DNA of 64,000 bases from Prorocentrum cordatum (GCA_963575745.1 CAUYUJ010018545.1:60249-124248), one strand, 5' to 3'. Shown: positions 20,640 to 31,938, numbered from the stretch's first letter. Numbers and translations: made by a program. Notes: generated by a model from the letters alone, not told the origin.

Positions 20640-21090
20640 CAGAATAATTTGTGAGGACGTCGCACGCGAGAGCGCAGTCCTGAGTACATTGTGAGGAAAT
20701 CTCGGGCGGGAGCGGGGGCCCTGACTAAGTTGCGAGGAAGTCTCAAGCGGGAGCGCCGTTCCTGAGCAAATTGCACGGAAGTCTCAGGCGGGAGCGGGGG
20801 TCCTCACTAAATTGCGAGGAGGTCTCAGGCGGGAGCGCCGTTCCTGAGTCAATTGCGCGGAAATGTCAGGCAGGAGCGGGGGTCCTGAGTAAAATTCGAA
20901 GAAGTCTCAAGCGGGAGCGCCGTTCCCACGTAAATTGCACGGAAGTCTCAGGCGGAAGCGGGGGTCTTGATTACATTGCGAGGAAGTCTCAGACGGGAGC
21001 GCCTTTCCTGAGTAAATTGCGCGGAAGTCTCAAGCGGGAGCGGGGGTCCTGAGTAAAAATCGAAGAAATCTCAGGCGGGAGCCGTTGTTG
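20640..21090. repeat. 41-bp tandem repeat (82-bp dimer)
   Basis: About 10 copies of a unit like AAATTGCGAGGAAGTCTCAGG plus CGGGAGCG. Units alternate between GGGGGTCCT and GCCGTTCCT endings, giving an 82-bp higher-order period. Diverged copies are at about 22500-22710 and 24430-24580. Confidence 0.9.
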
Positions 21091-21204
21091 TTGTAGCCCG
21101 GGGGGCAGGGGCACAGTTTGAGCAGGAAGACTTTCCTTGGGAAAAAACAAGGTGCGAGCCCCGGGGGTGGCACTTCAATCGAAAAAATCAATATGCACCG
21201 GTGG

Positions 21205-21242
21205 GGGGATCAACAATAATTATTCTTCAAGAATGAGAGTTC

Positions 21243-21310
<68 letters not shown>
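21205..21310. repeat. AAC microsatellite within a dispersed repeat
   Basis: About 22 AAC units, preceded by CAACAATAATTATTCTTCAAGAA and followed by AAGACTGTTCGCCCTTATCTG. The same frame recurs around 20250-20400, 22840-23310 and 26255-26300. Confidence 0.9.
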
Positions 21311-21554
21311 CTATCATTTTAAGACTGTTCGCCCTTATCTGCTCGAGTGTCCAATAACGCGTATTTCCCAAGCCCTCGATACCCGCCCTCTTCGTCTTCG
21401 ATCGAACCCCTTCTGGGGGGTAAGCCTTTTTTCCTTGCAGGCCGGGCCGCAGCAAGCGGCTGGGCGGCCGCGGACCGTCGGTTTGGCCAGCGGCAGCGCT
21501 GATCGGCGGGGCGGCCGCGGACCGTCGACCCGACCCCAAGGGGGGCGGACATGG

Positions 21555-21660
21555 GACCGACCACGACGACGACGACGACGTCGACGACGACGACGACGGC
21601 GACGACGACGGCGACGACGACGGCGAGCGAAAGCGAGAGCGAGAGAGAGAGAGAGAGAGA
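21555..21660. repeat. ACG and GA microsatellites
   Basis: ACGACG and GGCGACG repeats, then a run of GAGA. Confidence 0.9.
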
Positions 21661-21664
21661 ACGA

Positions 21665-22415
21665 CAGCAGGGCCACGAAGGACACGAAGTAGGCCACGAA
21701 GGGCGACAGCGGGGACACGAAGGGAATGCGTATGGGGCCATGAAGAGCGCGAAAGACCGTGGGCCACGAAGGGCAAATAATGCGGGGCCACGGAAGGCAA
21801 CGATGGGGCCACTGAGGGTAGCAACGGGGCCACGTAGGACAGTGAGGGGGGCACAAACGAGGACAGCGGGGACACGAAGGGCATGCGCATGGGGCCGCAA
21901 CGGGCGCGAACGAGCGGGGGCCACGAAGGGCATACGTATGTTGGGCCGCGGAAGGCAAGGACGGGGCCACTGACGGCAGCAACGGGGCCACGAAGGGCGA
22001 CAGCGGGGCCACGAAAGGCATGCATATGGGGCCACCACGGGCGCGAACGAGCGGGGGCCACTAAGGGCAGACATATATACGAAGGGAAGCGAGGGGGCCA
22101 CGAAGGGCTGCAACGGGGCCACGAAGTGCAGCGACGGGGCCACGAAGGGCTGCAACGGGGCCACGAAGGGCTGCAACGGGGCCACGAAGGGCAGCGAGGG
22201 GGCTACGACGGCCTGCAACGGGTCCACGAAACAAAGCAAGGGGGCCACGAAGGGCTGCAACGGGGCCTCGAAGGGCAGCGAAGAGGCCACGAAGGGCTGC
22301 AACGGGGCCACGAAACAAAGCGAGGGGGCCACGAAAGGGTGCAACGGGGCCACGAAACAAAGCGAGGGGACCACGAAGGGCTGCAACGGGGCCACCAAGG
22401 GCAGCGAGATTCCGA
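21665..22415. repeat. 21-bp minisatellite (GGGGCCACGAAGGGCTGCAAC)
   Basis: Long array of a 21-bp unit and 21/24-bp variants. One plus frame reads RGHEGLQ in heptads (21883-22422). The array edges are repetitive, so I treat the frames as shadows. Confidence 0.9.
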
Positions 22416-22869
22416 TTCCTAGGTAATGTGTTAGGGAGTCCTAGGCGTAAGCGCGACTCCTGGGTGCTTGGGTGTCGGGAGCGCGGCGCTTCAGAAAATT
22501 ACAAGAAATTCCCACGCAAGAGCGCTATTCTTCAGTAAATTGCAAGCAAGTCTCCAGCGAGAGCGCGACTCCAGAGCGCCGGGAGAGCGATTCCTGAATC
22601 AATTGCAAAGGAATACCAAGCAAAAGCGCGACTCCTGAATAAAATGCAAAGACGTCTCGGGCGGGAGCGGGGGTCCTGGCTAAATTGTGAGGAAATGTCA
22701 AGCGGGAGCCGTTGTTGTTGTAACTCGGGGGCCAAGGGCCCAGTTTGAACCTCAAGATTTTCCCTGATAAAAAACCGGGTGCGAGCGTCGAGGGCGCACT
22801 TTGATTGAGAAAACAATATGCACCGGTGGGGAGATCAACGATACGTATTCTTCAGACATGAGAGTTCCA

Positions 22870-23206
<337 letters not shown>

Positions 23207-23249
23207 ACAACCACGTTAAGACTGTTCGCTTTATCTGCTCAAATGTCAT

Positions 23250-24113
23250 TCAAAGGATATTTCCCGAACTCTTGATACCCGCCATCTTCGTTTTCGCTTG
23301 AGGATGATTTGTTTTGCAGGGCGCCTGCCCCACTGGGGAGATGTCATAGTCGGTCTCGGGGAAGCCAAGCTCGCACAGCCACTCCTTGAACGCCGCGCAA
23401 ACGAGCTGCTTCGTAGTAGCTGCCTGACACATGATGATGACCATTGTGGCGTCGACATCACGCTCAAATCCCTGCGGCACGGCGAGCGGGGCCTGAGGGC
23501 GCTTCTCAGCAATGGCAAGCTGATCGCGGAGTTCGCGCATCTGTTTCTGGAACTCACCCACATCACGTTCGATAGACGAGATACGACCACCATGATCTTG
23601 AAGGGTGCCTGTGTACACATCCATCTGCTTGTAGACCCGACGAGAGGCATCGTCAACGTTGCGACGAACCACACCAAGAATCTGCTGATCGAGCGCTGCA
23701 GGTTGAACAGCAAGCTCACTCCGGAGCTGGTCGACGAGGGCAAGCATCGTCTCATTGGCCATGGCCACATGGTCGGTGACACATAACTTGACGGAGTTCG
23801 CCAACTCCTCCTTGACGCCTTCCAAAAGAGTCGGGACGAGATCCATACACACCTGGCGGACATAGTCGTCCGACATATACGCATCCTCGGTCCCCTGATC
23901 GCAATCATCAGCAGCAGCAGCAGCACGTTTGCGGGGAACGAACTTGCCGAAGCTACTCGCAGGGGAAGAACCACCAGGAGGAGCAGCACCACGACCACCC
24001 TTGCCTTCCCCGCCAGCGGGCGCCGGCGGAGAGTCCTGTGAGCCGAAGGTGGGACAGACCTCGATGGCGGCGGCGTCCTGGGTCGAGAGCTGGCGGTCAG
24101 CGGCGGCGGCCAT
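23250..24113 (-). CDS. 5' fragment of a LINE-type ORF headed by DinoSL
   Basis: A 287-residue minus-strand frame starting at an ATG in a good context (GCCATGGCC), 164 nt downstream of a perfect spliced-leader relic. After an Ala/Gly-rich N-terminus and a basic KFVPRKR stretch (57-63), residues about 85-205 are helical with heptad-like Leu spacing. A C-terminal stretch (FERDVDATMV...FKEWLCELGFPETDYDI, 216-259) resembles the start of the RNA-binding domain in N-terminal regions of dinoflagellate LINE polyproteins; this is from memory, without alignment. Residues after about 265 come from the neighbouring dispersed repeat (boundary near 23320), so the real protein is truncated. No EN or RT follows. 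Confidence 0.6.
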   Translation of the reverse strand: MAAAADRQLSTQDAAAIEVCPTFGSQDSPPAPAGGEGKGGRGAAPPGGSSPASSFGKFVPRKRAAAAADDCDQGTEDAYMSDDYVRQVCMDLVPTLLEGVKEELANSVKLCVTDHVAMANETMLALVDQLRSELAVQPAALDQQILGVVRRNVDDASRRVYKQMDVYTGTLQDHGGRISSIERDVGEFQKQMRELRDQLAIAEKRPQAPLAVPQGFERDVDATMVIIMCQAATTKQLVCAAFKEWLCELGFPETDYDISPVGQAPCKTNHPQAKTKMAGIKSSGNIL

Positions 24114-24277
24114 GGCTGTGAAACTTGTTGCGATCGGACCGACGGGAACGAGAAACGCCTCCGTTTACCCACCGACCCAGGCGCAGGGAAGGTGGACGAG
24201 AAAGAGTGCCAAACTTCAAGAAGTCTTGCCAGCCGCAGACTAGCGGTATCCGCTTGGCTCCCAGGGGAAACCTGCAT

Positions 24278-24298
24278 CTTGAGCCAAAATGGCTACGG
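24278..24298 (-). other. Perfect DinoSL relic, minus strand
   Basis: CTTGAGCC...GGCTACGG on the plus strand is an exact reverse complement of the 21-nt core of the dinoflagellate spliced leader. A GGA microsatellite abuts its 5' side in minus orientation. Confidence 0.92.
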
Positions 24299-24420
24299 AG
24301 GAGGGAGGAGGAGGAGGAGGAGGAGGAGGAAGAGGAGGAGGAGGAAGAGAAGAAGGAGGAGGAGTAGGAGGAGGAGGAGGACGAGGACGAGGAAGAAGAG
24401 GAGAAGGAGGAGGAGGAGAG
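24299..24420. repeat. GGA microsatellite
   Basis: AGG repeats with GAA and GAC interruptions. It reads as TCC in the orientation of the adjacent retrosequence. Confidence 0.95.
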
Positions 24421-24829
24421 AAGGGCGCCAGTCCAGCGTAAAACGGGAGGAAGTCTCGAGCGGGAGAGCTGGTTTTGTCGGGACGGGGGCTGTCGGCGGC
24501 GAGCAAGGGGGGTGCTTTCGGCGGGCAAGAGCACCGGCCCTGAGTAACAAAGGAGGAAGTCTCGAACGGCAGCGTTGTTGTTGTTGTTGGGGGGCCGGTT
24601 TGGGCGGTCCCCCAAACCGCTTGAGAATGAACCTCATGTTCAATGAAAATGCAGCTGGCGCCTCGGCGAGAGCGCCAGGGCGCCTGTAAGGGGCCCAACA
24701 CTAATTCGCCGGCCCAACGGGCCAGAGGCGTGCTAAGCTCTCCGGTAACTGCTAAATAATACTTCTACTTCGCGCGCGCGGGGCGGCCCCTGGGGGTCCC
24801 CGGACGAAAAGTACCCCGGGCGATCCCCG

Positions 24830-25400
24830 GCAGACTCGGGTCAGAGATGGTTTTCCTCCTGGGCGCCGCCCCCGTGGCCCTCCAGAGAGCCCCAAGAAGG
24901 GCCACGAGGCCGCCAAGAGCCCTCCAAGATGGTTCAAGAGTGCTCCGAGATGCCACACGATCGTTCCAAGACGCCCAAGATGGCCCCCAGACGCCCCAAG
25001 AGGCCTCCAAGAGCAAAATTCATTACTTTTCCTTAGGTTTTGGGCAGATTTTGGCGTGTCCATCTTTTCGGCTTCCCGACGCCCCAAGACGGCCCAAGAG
25101 GCCCCCAAGATCGCCCCAAGAGGGCCCAAGAAGCTCCCAAGAAGGCCCCAAGATGGCCCAAGAGGGCTCCAAGACGGCCCCAGAGGCATCCAAGACGGCC
25201 CAAGAGGGGCCCAATAGGGCCCCAAGCGATGCCCCAAAGGGGGAACACAAAACAAAACTTCGAGCCCTCGGCCTTAAGAAGCCCCCAGGAGGCCTCAAGA
25301 GGCCCCTGAGAGGCCCCAAAAGACCCCAAGAGGCCCTCAGGAGGCCCCCAAGCGACGCTGAAGAGGCCCCCCAGCGGCCCCAAGAGGCTCAGTCATGCGA
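24830..25400. repeat. GGCCCAAGA-rich dispersed repeat, copy 4
   Basis: Same family as 12.6-14.3 and 18.4-19.0 kb. Islands are GAGATGGTTTTCC (about 24846), TTTTGGCGTGTCCATC (about 25049) and AACTTCGAGCCCTCGGCC (about 25256). Confidence 0.8.
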
Positions 25401-25469
25401 AATGGGCCGGCGGAATGAGCGAAGCGATTCAATCATTGTTCTGTAATTACCCTTCAATAACAATCATAA

Positions 25470-25506
25470 CAACAACACCAACAACAACAACAACAACAAC
25501 AACAAT
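25470..25506. repeat. AAC microsatellite
   Basis: Short AAC/ACC run before copy B of the duplicated block. Confidence 0.9.
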
Positions 25507-25534
25507 CATTTTACCCGAACGCGTGGTGTTCTCC

Positions 25535-26290
25535 CCAGTGCCAGGGTTTTCATACGACACCAGGCAATACCCCCACTTCGTGGGGGGGCATTACAAGCTC
25601 TACCAAATATCCAAACGACTCTTCGCGACCACCCAAACCCAGCTTCCCGCCCTATGACGTTGGGACACTTCACTTCGTGGCGTGCGGACGACCGTGGCTA
25701 CTACACTGGCGTGGGGTACACACCCACAGAACCCAATGGTTTTTGGAGATTTCGGCGTGCGCGCGCGAAGAAAAAACGAATGTGTCCCGCATGGTATTAT
25801 TTGACAGGGATGATGGCCCTGGCAGGTGCGCAACCGTTGTCGCAGAAGTTCGAAAAAGTTGCTCGCAAAAGCCCGTTTGACAGAAATGTTTAAAAAGTGT
25901 TGGGTTTCCTACGAATCCGCAAGAGCGCGCGGGATGAGATTTTGACATTTTTTTGTTGAAAAACCATTGGTTTTTTGATGTTTTTATGTTAAAATCGCTC
26001 CGAACACTAAGCTTTTGGAAGGATTTCGTCTTGCGCGCGCGAATGTCCACTTTACCTTATTTTTTGCAAGGGATTCTTGAAATTTGATTATATTAGAACA
26101 AGAAATGTCATTTTATAGTGTTTTTTGCAAGGGAAAACGGATTACAACAAAACAACCGGATCTTGATCACCTCGAATTACCTGAGGCTTCCTCACGAAAA
26201 TGATGAAAACGTGGCTGCGGCCTAGGCGCGGCGGGGGGGGCGCGCACCAGGGGGCCCAACAATAATTATTCTTTAGAATTAATAATGTTC
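25535..26290. repeat. Duplicated ~740 bp block, copy B
   Basis: Near-identical to 19547-20287. It carries a different internal segment (ACCCACAGAACCCAATGG region, about 25705-25758). Confidence 0.9.
25654..25893 (+). CDS. Possible small ORF, copy B (79 codons)
   Basis: Counterpart of the 71-codon frame in copy A, longer by 8 codons, with the same start region and stop. Function unknown. It may be only a chance frame in a repeat. Confidence 0.25.
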   Translation: MTLGHFTSWRADDRGYYTGVGYTPTEPNGFWRFRRARAKKKRMCPAWYYLTGMMALAGAQPLSQKFEKVARKSPFDRNV

Positions 26291-26306
26291 AACAACAACA
26301 ACAACA

Positions 26307-26359
<53 letters not shown>

Positions 26360-26408
26360 AGCAACTGCAGCAGCAGCAACAACAACAGCAACAAAAACAA
26401 CAACAACC
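26288..26408. repeat. AAC/AGC microsatellite
   Basis: Mixed AAC and AGC units after copy B. Confidence 0.95.
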
Positions 26409-26869
26409 ATCCGCACCGCAGAACCTCACTTCAGCCACTCGCCCAGGGACAGTGAATGATCGTTCGGCCCCCTCACTCTGACCCACAACCCCGGCACGGC
26501 CAAAGGCAAGGAGATAGATTTCATGAAAATGACTAGGGTCAGACCCGATCGGATCGGATCCGACATGTCGCTGTGAGAAGGCCGTATCGGTGTTCGTCAT
26601 ATGTCATTCTGGAGAGAGCATTAAAGCTGCGATGCCTGCCGTGCAGTTGAAATGCGAGGTATATCACGGATGTTACGGTGCGCCTCTGTTAATTAAAGCC
26701 ATATCTATCAGTTTTAAGACGGAATTGCGGACAATCATGGTAACAATCTCCGAAACCGAATTCGTCACCAATCTGGGGAGATTTGCCTTGCAGCCGTGAT
26801 GGACGTTTGTGCGGCAGTCGCACTTGGATTGAACGCCATGTGCAGTCGCACTACGATTACAGTAAAGTT
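26409..26869. other. No gene recognised
   Basis: Unique sequence of moderate GC, with short frames only. Confidence 0.5.
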
Positions 26870-27220
26870 GTAGCGACATTCGAGCCCCATCAGACGTTGC
26901 AGAATCAGTCTGATCAGATCAGGACTGGTAACTTCAGTGGAATCCAAATACAGACGCAGCTGTGGTGGGCGGTGATCATACGTGCCTGGTAAGGTATCAG
27001 ATGTTATGGCAAGATTGTGCCAGACGTATCAATCGGATCTAGATCGAGCCGTTGACAATGCTATTACCGCTCGCATCAAGCCATAGACAGCTCAAACAGG
27101 AGTATCTTAAAAATTCAGCCGTAGTGATAATCCATAATAGTTGAAGGTCGAAGAGGATCTGCTGATCAGAATTGGACCCGTTGTACGATTATTTTGTTAG
27201 CCGTAGCTCTGGTAGGCTTG
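26870..27220. repeat. Dispersed repeat, copy 2 (pair at 17.8-18.1 kb)
   Basis: Shares CGTTGCAG, ATAGTTGAAGG and CCGTAGCTCTGGT blocks in the same order as 17810-18135. Confidence 0.5.
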
Positions 27221-27765
27221 TGAAAGAGTTAGTTGTGGTGCGGCGCAGTTGCAACCACTTCTAGGAAAATCCGATGTCTCCGTGATCCTCTCCTTTGTCC
27301 CATTTTGCACGGGGTCCGACGCCGAGAGCACCCTCCCTTATGCTGTTCTCGGAATTACCTTCCTTATTCACCCATCCCTACTGCTGAGGATGCTGCTTCT
27401 CTTGATTATCCCCCGCCTCCTCGTCGTCCCCTCTTCGTTTCTAGAGGCACTGAATGCGAAGGCTGACCAGCAAAACCAGGAGGACATCCGACGGCGGACA
27501 GCCGCATGATGAAAACGCTAGCGTTGTTCATGTTCCTTCGGCACGGTACCTGCCGATCCTGGCTTAGCTGGTCGGAAAATGTGATAAGATCGTTTCCCAT
27601 CCCGAAAGCTGGCAATCATTGGAGTTCACATCATTTCCAGCTTCGACGGCAAACTGGAACATGATCGACCCACGAACCCGGAAAGGAATATAGAAATGTA
27701 AGGCACTGCAACATTTCAAAGACACCTGATTGGGCGACGGGCACATGCAATGCTGAATGTATCGA
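27221..27765. other. No gene recognised
   Basis: Unique sequence. Short frames only, no motif recognised. Confidence 0.5.
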
Positions 27766-27769
27766 TGAT

Positions 27770-28620
27770 GATGTACTGTGCCGAGGGCTATGCTGTGCTA
27801 CGCCGTGCTGAACTGCGATGTGCCATGCCGCGATTGTGCTCTATATAGCGTTGTGGATCGAGTCCTCCCTGGCATCCGAATCCTCACCGAACTGATCTGG
27901 AGCGTAATCTCGAGCTGCCTGAGCAGATGGTAGCTGCCCCAGAACTAATCGACAGGGGGAACATGCCAAGAGGACGCGCCGCGGAACGTCCCAAGGGACG
28001 CGCCAGGCGACGTGCCAGGGGACGTGCCATGGGGACGCACCGCGGGACGTGCCAAGGGGACGCGCTACGGAACGTGCCAATGGACGTGCCGAGGGACGTG
28101 CCAGGGGACGCGCCGAGCGACGTGCCAGGTGGACTCGCCACGGAACGCGCCAAGGAACGTGCCAAGGTGCATAGTTGAGTGTACTGTACCGTGCCGACGG
28201 CTGTGCTGTGCTGGGCCGTGCTGAACTGCGATGTGCTATGCCGCGATTGTGCTCTATATAGCGTTGTGGATCGAGTCCTCCCTGGCATCCGAGTCCTCAC
28301 CGAACTGATCTGGAGCGTAAGCTCGAGCTGCCTGAGCAGATGGTAGCTGCCCCAGAACTAATCGACAGAGGGAACATGCCAAGAGGACGCGCCGCGGAAC
28401 GTCCCAAGGGACGCGCCAGGCGACGTGCCAGGGGACGTGCCATGGGCACGCACCGCGGGACGTGCCAAGGGGACGCGCTACGGAACGTGCCAATGGACGT
28501 GCACCGCGCGACGTGCCAGGGGGACTCGCCACGGGACGCTCCGCGGAACGTGCCAGGCAACATGCCAGGCTGCAATGCTAAGGGTATCGATATTGATGTA
28601 CCGTGCCGAGGGCTGTGCTG
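27770..28620. repeat. 413-bp tandem duplication with internal GACGTGCCA repeats
   Basis: GCGTTGTGGATCG at 27848 recurs at 28261, and a third copy starts near 28597. Each unit ends in degenerate repeats of GGACGTGCCAAG. The frames starting MVAAPELIDRGN at 27927 and 28340 are duplicates and diverge at the end. No known protein. Confidence 0.9.
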
Positions 28621-28622
28621 TG

Positions 28623-28925
28623 CCTGGGCGACCTGGACACGTGAAAACACGCGTTTCGCTCAAGACGTTGTCAGCACATCCTCATGCTAGACATCCGCCT
28701 GGGCAACCTGGACACGTGCAAACAAGCGTCTCGCTCGAGACATCCTCAACAAATGCTCATGCTAGACATCCGCCTGGGCGACCTGGACACGTGAAAACAA
28801 GCCTCTGGTTCGAGACATCCTCAACAAATCCTCATGCTAGACATCTGTCTGGGCCACCTGGAGGCGTGAAACCAAGCGTCTCGCTCGAGACATCCTCAAG
28901 ACCTGGGCACGTGAAAACAAGCAAT
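28623..28925. repeat. 75-bp tandem repeat (four copies)
   Basis: CCTGGGCGACCTGGACACG or a close variant starts at 28623, 28698, 28773 and 28848, exactly 75 bp apart, followed by AAACAAGCGTCTCGCTCGAGAC. Decayed units continue to about 29055. As 75 is 25 codons, one plus frame carries a 25-residue repeat (PPGQPGHVQTSVSLETSSTN). Confidence 0.95.
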
Positions 28926-29055
28926 CCACTTGAGAGATCCTCAGAATTCAGGTCCCCAGGAGAGGACAATCTATAACACAAAACAAGCGTTTCGCTCGAG
29001 ACATCCTCAACCAATTCTGAAAAACAAGCGTTTCGCTCGAGACACCCTCAAAATT

Positions 29056-29335
29056 TAATTCGCTGGCCCTACGCGACCTCGTTATTTATCGCAGAATAAT
29101 TTCGCCGGCCCTACAGCCGTCAAAACCGGGGGTAAACCTACTAAAAGAGAACCCTGGGCTCGAGCCCTTTCCGGGAAAAATAGCTGCTTTTTATCCTGCG
29201 ATCGCGCCTGAATTGACCAATAGCTAGCCAGCCAAGGGGGGAGGGGGACGACGGAGGAGGGAGAGATGAGAGGCGCGAGGCAAGCGCCGCAGGCTGGGGC
29301 AACCCTGGGAAGGGCGGGGAGGGCAGGGGGCGAGG
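29056..29335. other. No gene recognised
   Basis: Unique sequence with two copies of TTCGC(T/C)GGCCCTAC. Confidence 0.5.
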
Positions 29336-29339
29336 GGAG

Positions 29340-29530
29340 CGGTCGGCGGGCAGCGGTCGTGGTCGTGGTCGTGGTCGTGCTGGTGGTGGTCGCGGTCGCG
29401 GTGGTGGCTGGCAGGGGTTGTCGTAGCGGTCGTGGCCGTGTTCGTGCTGGTGGTGGCCCTGATTGTCGCCGCGCTGGTAGTGGGCGCAGTGATTGTGGCG
29501 GTGCTCGTGCTCGAGGGAACGACTGTGGTC
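29340..29530. repeat. Imperfect GTGGTC/GCGGTC repeat
   Basis: Degenerate GTG-rich 6-bp repeats. The Val-rich frame is a shadow. Confidence 0.8.
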
Positions 29531-30354
29531 ATGGTGGCCGGTGTCGGCTCACTGGTCCAGCCCTCCCTTCTCCCTCCTGACTTATCCCTCCTCGCCCTGC
29601 TCCAGCTATGAGGTCCTGTCTCGTTTGTCTGGTGGCCTCCCACCCAAATCAGGTGGCAAATTCCTTGAGGTCTGATTGTTTGTCGCAGCGTGACACGCCC
29701 AGCAGCAGGTACACACGCCAGGGGATGGAATAGAAGAGAGTCCTCGCCCTGCTCGCCCTCTCCCCTGCCTCACCTCTCCGCCACGGCCTCAGCCTCGCCG
29801 GCCGGCGGGTGGGGCCCCACGCCTTCCCGCAGCGCGTCGCGCAAGCTCCACCCCTGCTCCCCGAAGAGGCAGTTCCGCAGCTGCCCTGCCGGCCGCCACC
29901 AGGCCCGGGGAGGAGTGCGCCCACGGGGGGTCGGAGGTTCCCAAAGGCCCAAGCCTCCGAGGACGCGATTTTGTCCAATCTGGACGTTTTGTCCTCTCAA
30001 GTTCGGCATCTGGGCACCTTTTCCAGGCCGTGGGGCCATCAACATGGATCCGAAGTTGAAATGATTGACCCAGGGAAGGAGTCGGGACGTCCTGGAGCGG
30101 CGCGTTCCAAAAAAACGCGTCGTCGGATGTCTGATGTCTGGGGCCGCCCTAAGCGACCCTGGCCCAAAGTGCCACCAAGTTTCCGGGCCCTTTTGGGCCC
30201 CCGCGGCCATATAGTCCCCGGGACAGGGGGAGGGGGGCCTAGAAGCCCAGGCACCCTCTGGAAGGGCTGGGATCACCCTGGCTAGACCAAGGGCCACATT
30301 CCGCAACATCCGGAGGGGGGGAGGGGGGCGGGAGCGAAGGGGCCCCAGAGCCAG
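29531..30354. other. No gene recognised
   Basis: GC-rich unique sequence. Frames on both strands show no recognised domain. Confidence 0.5.
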
Positions 30355-30615
30355 AGGCGGCTGCGCCACGGAGGCACTCGGTGGAGCTCCTTACGGGGCC
30401 ACGAAACGTGAGGGGCGTGCCGAAATGGGTCGGGCGGACGCATGCGAACTGTGCCACGGAGGTATTCAGTCGGGCTTCCTATGGGGCCACGAAACGTATG
30501 AGGAGTGTACCGAAATCGGTGGGGCGGACGCATGCGAACTGCGCCACTGGGACCTTAGGTAAAGATCCCTGTGGGGCCATGAAACGTATGAGTGGGGTGC
30601 CGAAAAATGGTTGAC
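30355..30615. repeat. 90-bp tandem repeat (three copies)
   Basis: GGGGCCACGAAACG-type phrases at 30395, 30483 and 30573, each followed by a GTGCCGAAA-type phrase and, in the first two, GCGGACGCATGCGAACTG. Confidence 0.9.
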
Positions 30616-31625
30616 GTGCGCAGGGCGGAGGCAGGGATGGGGGAAGGGAGGGAGGGCAAGGAGTGAGAGGAGAACGCGGGGCGATGCGTATTCAAAACGA
30701 GGACCCAACTCCCCAGGAAGGCTGGGAACACACAGGCTCCATCTCTTCCTCATCTGATCTCCCTCCCTCCCCTGCTCCTCAGCACTGCTGCCAGACCCCC
30801 CTCCGCGTTCCTCCCTGCTGCCCGCCCCACTGCCTCGCCCCGACCACCGTGCGCCAGGCCGAGAGGTCGGGGGGCGAAAAAAACGTGGCGACGAAAAAAA
30901 ACGTGGCGACAGGCCGCGCAGTGACCTCGAAACCCTGAGAAAAGACCTCACAGCACGGTCCGTCAACGCACGGTCTTGGGGACCTCGGAGGCCCTGGTTG
31001 CCGGTTGCCCAGACCTCTTGGGGTCCAGGACCCGTGTACCTCAGGACCGGCTTCCCCTCATGCGAACATCGCCTAGACGACCGCGTTACCTGCGTATGGA
31101 CGAGGAGGAGGAGCAGCAGCACCAGCAAATCAGAAGGGTGTGGCGCGAGGGCGGCGGCCTTCTGAGAAGGCGGAGGCCTTCTGAGTCGGGGACCTGTACT
31201 GACCCGGGTCAATCTAAACCCGGGACAGTTTGGACTTGCAGCATCCTGCAAGATCCTCCCGGATCCTGCAGGATCTTGCGGAGCCAGTGGTGCACTGGCG
31301 CTCTGGCTGACCCTCGCTCGCATTGACCCTCGCCAGAAGGCTCCCGAGTTTGGCGCCCCCGGGGCTGGGAGGCGCCAGGGAGCGATCCAGGCCCCAAAAG
31401 CGTGCGGTGACCCAGAGATCCCCACCGAAGGGCTCCTAACTTAGCGCTTCACGCTGCGCGAAGCGCGAATCGCGCCGCCCCCCAGGGGAGGAGAGGAGAA
31501 CGAGGACGAATCGGAGCCGAACCGCGAGGCGCGAGGCGCCAAGCGCGAAGAACTTCGCGCCCTCGGCGCCCTCTAGGCAGAGGGATTTCGTCACGCGGTG
31601 CGAAGTTTCCCCCTCCCCGCCGAAT
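30616..31625. other. No gene recognised
   Basis: About 1 kb of unique sequence. It includes a duplicated AAAAAACGTGGCGAC (about 30878) and GCGCGAAGCGCGAATCGCG-type palindromic patches near 31455-31550. Confidence 0.5.
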
Positions 31626-31627
31626 CG

Positions 31628-31712
31628 CCCTCCTCCTCCTCCTCCTCCTCCTCCTCCTCCTCCTCCTCCTCCTCCTCCTCCTCCTCCTCCTCCTCCTCCT
31701 CCTCCTCCTCCT
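31628..31712 (+). repeat. TCC microsatellite
   Basis: About 28 TCC units. Confidence 0.98.
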
Positions 31713-31792
31713 CTATATCCTCCTTCTCCCACTCCTCCTCAGGTTCGCATCACGTGCGGATCAAAATCGCCGACGCTTGCCCACGGACTCAC

Positions 31793-31938
31793 CGCGCAGC
31801 GTGGCCACCGCACCGCTTGGGGGCCCCCCGCAGCGAGGGCGGCGCGGGGCGCGCGGCCGTCGGAGGTGAGCCGGAGCCGGCTGCAGCCCCCGCAGAAGGC
31901 GTCGGTCATGCTGGCGATCACCTGGCGCGCCACCAGCT
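31793..31938 (-). pseudogene. Possible MoaA/MOCS1A-like exon fragment
   Basis: The minus strand reads VIASMTDAFCGGCSRLRLTSDGR at 31921-31853. This matches the C-terminal signature of the radical-SAM protein MoaA (molybdenum-cofactor synthesis, GTP to cyclic pyranopterin), whose second iron-sulfur cluster uses C-x2-C-x13-C. The first two cysteines are present, but the third position is Ala in this frame, so the exon is damaged or ends earlier. A GTGAGT donor-like site follows at 31792, and CTGCAG precedes at about 31939-31944. No other MoaA segment is visible within several kb, so this is an isolated exon or a relic. Confidence 0.4.

Noticed and set aside
20640-21090. CRISPR-like regular array
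   Set aside because: Tandem 41-bp units without unique spacers, in a eukaryotic context.
28623-28925. CRISPR-like regular array of 75-bp units
   Set aside because: Whole units are repeated, including the part that would be the spacer.
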